DNA of 9,787 nt, from NCBI GenBank assembly GCA_016649775.1, contig JAENWY010000064.1:1-9787 (forward strand), in the 5' to 3' direction. The translations under genes and the position numbers were made by a program. This DNA comes from Spirochaetaceae bacterium (GTDB lineage: Bacteria > Spirochaetota > Spirochaetia > Sphaerochaetales > Sphaerochaetaceae). The notes under the pieces were generated by a model. The model saw nothing but the letters and a program-made list of their open reading frames with translations, searched no databases and was not told the origin of the DNA. This document shows positions 6,208 through 9,787 of the stretch, piece after piece (the first letter of the stretch is position 1; each line of letters starts with the position of its first letter).

Positions 6208-9200
6208 TATTTATCATCTCCTTTGTTTTCTTCACTATTTTCATTACTTAATAACATATATTTACTCTTATTCTCTTTTGTCTTTTTAATCTTTTTCTTT
6301 TCATCTCTTGAGTTGAAAATATAATAGATGATAGGCATCATTGTAAGAGTCATTAATGTACCAAATGATAAACCACCAAAAATAACTTGACCAATAGGTT
6401 GAATTAACTGTGATCCTTCTGTAGGGAAGAATGTTAATGGAACAAGTGCTAATACAGTTGTTAATGTTGTCATTAAGATAGGTCTTAAACGAGTACGTGC
6501 TGCTTCAGCACATGCATTTTCAAGTGTATATCCTCTCTTCCTTAGTAGGTTTGTATAATCTACTAAAACAATACCATTGTTAACAATAATACCGACTAGA
6601 ACCAGTGCACCAACTAAGGACATGATGGAAATAACTGTATTCATTAACGTTAATATTCCAACAATACCAATAAGGGCCATAGGCAGTGTAAAGATAACAA
6701 TAAATGGATCTTTAAAGGATTCAAATTGAGAAGCCATTACTGCAAATACTAAGATTGAAGCCATTAGGATAATCTTTATAAATACATCAATTCCTTCTTT
6801 CATTTGATCCCATGCACCACCGACAGAATAAGAAAGATTTTCATCAGTTGGTATATTTGAAACTAATAACTGTTCAACCTTATCATTTAAGTTGTTAATT
6901 GAAAGGTTACCAACATTAGAAGCTGTAATATGTGCTACACGACCTTGGGCTTCACGACTAATTGTTAGAGATGAAGTTGTTTCTTCAAAATGTGCAAAAG
7001 CTGAAAGAGGAACTTTTGTTCCAAGTGCGTTTGTAACATAAATTTGATCTATGTTAAATTTATGATATTGGTCAGCATCACTTAATGATAATACCATATC
7101 AATGTCATCACCACTACTTGTATAGCTTCCAACTGTTACACCTGTTAAGTCTGCTTTTAATTCTTTAGCAACACTTAATGAGTTCATATAGTTTTTATTC
7201 ATATCCGCTTTATCGAATATTAGTGATAATTGTGGGTTACCTTCTTTGATTGAGTTATCTACGTTATTAACATAATCAGAACCCTGTGTTTCTAGTAAAT
7301 TAACTATCTCATTAGATACAGCTGTTAATCTATTAAAATCATTACTCTTTAATGTTATATCAATATCTGAACCATTGCCACCAATGCTTGACATAGGGTT
7401 AATTGTTGCTCCATCTGTGGAAATATCAACACCTGTATATTCCTTACTAATTGTATCTACTATAGCAACTGTTTGGGTAGCAGTCATATCACCTGTAGCT
7501 CTTGTTTTAGCATCTTTCAAGGTAATTGTAATTGTAGATTTTGAACCTGAACCGCCAAAGAATATTGATCTTATAGAACCTCCATCAACAGATGCTGAAA
7601 TTGTTTTATAACCTTGTAAGTTCTTTTCAATTTCACCTTCGACTTTCTTGGTTGTCTCATCAATAGTTGTTAATTCTGTACCATAAGGGAATTGAAGAGT
7701 AGCAGTTACACTAGTTTGATCAGTTTTTGGCATAAATATAAATCCAAGTTTTTGAATTTGTACAACTGAAAGTGCTAATAGTATTAGTATAATAGCAACA
7801 AATAAGAACTTATGATGTAAACACCATCTGATAAATTTGCTATAACCTGATTCTAATCCTAAGAACATTCTTTCTATTAAACCATTTAAGCCAGTACGTT
7901 TTTCACCAACTCTCTTAATGTGTCCTGTAAAGAAGGAAGATGATAGAGTTGGTACTAATATAAGTGCAACAAGTAATGATGATAAAAGAGAAATGATAAC
8001 AGTAAATGCTAAATCCTCAAAAATTGTAATTACACCATTTAAGCTATTTCTAAATAATAATAAAGGAAGGAATACACAAATAGTTGTTAAGGTTGAACTT
8101 GTAATAGCGCTTTTCATTTCATTGGCACCTAAGGAAGCTGCTATATGAGGTTTTGCACCTTTCTCTCTATAGGAGAAAATATTCTCCAAGATAACAATCG
8201 AGTTATCAACTAACATACCTACACCAAGTGTTAAGCCTGCTAAACTCATCATATTAATTGTTTTGCCAGTAAAACGCATTACAAGTAAAGTAACAATAAG
8301 TGAAATAGGGATGGTTAGTGAGATAATTAATGTTGATGAAATACTACGTAAGAACAATAAAATAACAAGGACAGCTAAAATAGCACCAAGAATAGCCGAT
8401 GTTGTAACATTGGATATAGATGTACTAATAGAATCAGTTGTATTAAATGCTTCATCTAATTTAACACCGGTAGGTAAAGTTTTGTTTAACTCTTCCATTT
8501 TAGCATGAACTTTATTAACAACTTGAAGAGAGTTTGTTCCTGATTGCTTTTGTAGTGTTAAAGTAATACCTGGTACGCCATTAATATATGAATAGGACGT
8601 TGGATCTTTATAGTCTTCATAAACATTTGCAATATCACCTAGGGTAATAACAGATACAGTTCCTGTTTTGGAATCAGATTTAGTTGTTATTATTGTATCT
8701 TTTATATCTTGAATTGAGTTGAAGTTACCTTCACTACTAATGGAATAGTTTATTCCCTTGTCTTTTATTATACCAGCATCAGATTTCCAGTTTTGTGAAG
8801 CAATTATGCCAGACATTTGAGTAAGTGATAAACCAAATGTATCTAAGGTACCTATTGGTAATTCTATTTTTATTACTTTTTCTCGTCCTCCACTAATTGA
8901 AGCACTAGCTACACCCTCTAATTGTTCAAGAGCTGGTTTAATAAGATCATTTGCTATATTTAACAGTTCATCAGGGGTTTTATTACCTGTCAGAGATACA
9001 CCAATAACTGGCATTAACGATACATCTAATTGCATAATCATCGGTTTAGCAGCATCAGATGGTAGGTATTCTTCAACAAGAGATAATTTGTCACGAATCA
9101 TATTCGTGGCTTGATTTAAGTCTGTGGATTGCGAAAATTGAAGAGTAATAACGGATGAACCTGCATTTGAAGAAGAGGTTATTTTAGTCAATCCTGTGAT

Positions 9201-9419
9201 ACCTGCAAAGGTACCCTCCATAGTCTTAGTTACTCTTTGCTCAATTTCTTCAGGACTTGCATTAGGTTCTTGAGTAATAACCATAATGTAAGGAAGAGAA
9301 AAATCTGGGAGTAAATTAATTGCTATGTCATTTAATGTATAGAGACCTAAAGCAACTAGAATAATAGTAAATATTAATACAGTCTTAGGTTTTCTAATTG
9401 AGAAATCACTTATACTCAT
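6207..9419 (-). CDS. RND (HAE1 family) efflux permease
   Basis: This 1070-residue inner-membrane RND permease (AcrB/MdtB type, HAE1) uses the proton gradient to export drugs or other amphiphiles with an adaptor and usually an outer-membrane channel. The length matches the family. The layout is duplicated: a first helix (about 12-30), a large extracytoplasmic loop to about 340, helices about 340-497, a helix about 537-555, a second large loop to about 875, and helices to about 1036. The N-terminus SISDFSIRKPKTV is typical. In the TM4 relay motif, GMLVDNSIVILENI (401-414), the first Asp (D405) is present but the second is Asn (N406). In TM10 the AcrB lysine position reads as Asn within VNNGIVLVDY (946-955). 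Both forms also occur in non-AcrB HAE1 proteins as I recall. The tail (1037-1070) is Lys-rich and then acidic. AAAGGAG lies seven bases before the ATG, which overlaps the adaptor stop (TAATG). Confidence 0.97.
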   Translation of the reverse strand: MSISDFSIRKPKTVLIFTIILVALGLYTLNDIAINLLPDFSLPYIMVITQEPNASPEEIEQRVTKTMEGTFAGITGLTKITSSSNAGSSVITLQFSQSTDLNQATNMIRDKLSLVEEYLPSDAAKPMIMQLDVSLMPVIGVSLTGNKTPDELLNIANDLIKPALEQLEGVASASISGGREKVIKIELPIGTLDTFGLSLTQMSGIIASQNWKSDAGIIKDKGINYSISSEGNFNSIQDIKDTIITTKSDSKTGTVSVITLGDIANVYEDYKDPTSYSYINGVPGITLTLQKQSGTNSLQVVNKVHAKMEELNKTLPTGVKLDEAFNTTDSISTSISNVTTSAILGAILAVLVILLFLRSISSTLIISLTIPISLIVTLLVMRFTGKTINMMSLAGLTLGVGMLVDNSIVILENIFSYREKGAKPHIAASLGANEMKSAITSSTLTTICVFLPLLLFRNSLNGVITIFEDLAFTVIISLLSSLLVALILVPTLSSSFFTGHIKRVGEKRTGLNGLIERMFLGLESGYSKFIRWCLHHKFLFVAIILILLALSVVQIQKLGFIFMPKTDQTSVTATLQFPYGTELTTIDETTKKVEGEIEKNLQGYKTISASVDGGSIRSIFFGGSGSKSTITITLKDAKTRATGDMTATQTVAIVDTISKEYTGVDISTDGATINPMSSIGGNGSDIDITLKSNDFNRLTAVSNEIVNLLETQGSDYVNNVDNSIKEGNPQLSLIFDKADMNKNYMNSLSVAKELKADLTGVTVGSYTSSGDDIDMVLSLSDADQYHKFNIDQIYVTNALGTKVPLSAFAHFEETTSSLTISREAQGRVAHITASNVGNLSINNLNDKVEQLLVSNIPTDENLSYSVGGAWDQMKEGIDVFIKIILMASILVFAVMASQFESFKDPFIVIFTLPMALIGIVGILTLMNTVISIMSLVGALVLVGIIVNNGIVLVDYTNLLRKRGYTLENACAEAARTRLRPILMTTLTTVLALVPLTFFPTEGSQLIQPIGQVIFGGLSFGTLMTLTMMPIIYYIFNSRDEKKKIKKTKENKSKYMLLSNENSEENKGDDK
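6218..6224 (-). promoter_or_regulatory. Ribosome binding site of the PG0541-like gene inside the RND 3' end
   Basis: AAAGGAG on the minus strand, 10 bases before the ATG at 6207 and inside the last codons of the permease gene. It shares the context ACAAAGGAG with the site in front of the permease itself. Confidence 0.7.
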
Positions 9420-9787
9420 TAAAAGGCTCCTTTGTTTTTGATGCTAACAGTTGATCCTTCTTCAAGAAGAGAAGATTTAGTGTTAACAATTATATCCCCT
9501 TCTTTTAGACCTGACAGAACTTGAACATTATCATAAGTTTCTAGACCTTTTTTGATTGGTGTTTTTTTGATTCTATTGTTAGTTATTACATAAACATAGA
9601 ATTGATTTTCTTTAGCAAAAATTGATGTTGAAGGTATAATAAGTGTATCATTAATTATTTTTGTTATGATTCTATTACTAGAATACATACCAGGAAGTAT
9701 TTCATTATTAACATCTTCAAATTCAATTGTTATTCCAAGAGATCTTGTTTGAGAATTAACTGTAGGGTTTTTATCAGTTACCATTCC
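9419..9787 (-). CDS. RND efflux periplasmic adaptor (HlyD/AcrA-like), C-terminal part only
   Basis: The frame is open to the window edge, so only the last 122 codons are seen (a Gly codon at 9785-9787 precedes the Met at 9784). That Met is internal and not a start. The visible part fits the beta-barrel and membrane-proximal domains of membrane fusion proteins: V-x-x-x-x-P-T-V-N-S-Q-T-R-S, then I-L-P-G-M (30-34 from the Met), then IIPSTSIF, and near the end V-L-S-G-L-K-E-G-D-I-I-V. These are typical MFP landmarks. It links the inner-membrane RND pump to the rest of the envelope. The N-terminus (signal or lipobox, hairpin) is outside the window, so anchoring cannot be judged. It overlaps the permease gene by one base. 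Confidence 0.92.
   Translation of the reverse strand, partial: GMVTDKNPTVNSQTRSLGITIEFEDVNNEILPGMYSSNRIITKIINDTLIIPSTSIFAKENQFYVYVITNNRIKKTPIKKGLETYDNVQVLSGLKEGDIIVNTKSSLLEEGSTVSIKNKGAF
9427..9433 (-). promoter_or_regulatory. Ribosome binding site of the RND permease
   Basis: AAAGGAG on the minus strand with a seven-base spacer to the ATG at 9419. It lies inside the adaptor's final codons and supports the chosen start. Confidence 0.75.

Noticed and set aside
9782..9784. ATG as the start of a small 121-residue gene
   Set aside because: The frame continues open to the window edge and the encoded protein begins in the middle of an adaptor beta-barrel domain, so this Met is internal to a gene cut by the window.
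1..9787. Mycoplasma-type code with TGA as tryptophan
   Set aside because: Tryptophans are encoded by TGG, long frames contain no internal TGA, and the NfeD gene ends with TGA overlapping the next start in a typical ATGA arrangement.
1..9787. CRISPR arrays, tRNA or rRNA genes, phage genes, toxin-antitoxin pairs
   Set aside because: No regular direct repeats, cloverleaf-like segments or matching gene families were seen. The gaps are all under 300 bases and are accounted for by promoters, hairpins and the IS-like end.

Overview
The window is an AT-rich stretch (by eye about one-third G+C or less) with every convincing gene on the minus strand, so transcription runs from high to low coordinates. 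The standard genetic code fits: tryptophans use TGG, and one gene (the NfeD-like gene) ends in TGA. Strong Shine-Dalgarno sequences of the AAAGGAG/GAGGAG type, low G+C, a DinF-like MATE pump and a Firmicute-style HAE1 RND pump together suggest a low-GC Bacillota or a related lineage. That placement is inferred from gene style only.

Read in the direction of transcription, there are four units. (1) 9787-5899 is the end of an RND efflux operon: the C-terminal part of a periplasmic adaptor (cut by the window edge), a complete 1070-residue RND permease, and a 102-residue PG0541-type, PII-like accessory protein. The three genes are joined by TAATG overlaps and closed by a hairpin terminator at 5851-5879. 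(2) 5663-2998 is a glycerate-use unit: an extended -10 promoter, a type-1 glycerate kinase that starts at TTG, a GntP-family permease, and a terminator at 2998-3030. An unusual hairpin lies between the two genes. (3) 2971-1487 is a membrane-scaffold pair: a short NfeD protein overlapping a stomatin/prohibitin (SPFH, QmcA-like) protein by ATGA, with a good promoter and terminator. (4) 1394-24 is a single MATE multidrug/Na+ or H+ antiporter gene with no clear ribosome binding site.

The gaps are short. The longest (5619-5898, 280 bases) holds the glycerate kinase promoter, an AT-rich imperfect palindrome, a lone sequence resembling the end of an IS3/IS150-type insertion sequence, and the RND operon terminator. 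No tRNA, rRNA, CRISPR array, transposase gene or phage gene was seen.

Most of the window is ordinary metabolic and transport content. The items most worth a second look are the PII-like protein translationally coupled to the RND pump, the altered proton-relay positions in that pump, the lone IS-like end, the hairpin between the glycerate genes that carries both SD-like and anti-SD-like sequence, and the likely glycerate specificity of a permease that would normally be labelled a gluconate transporter.
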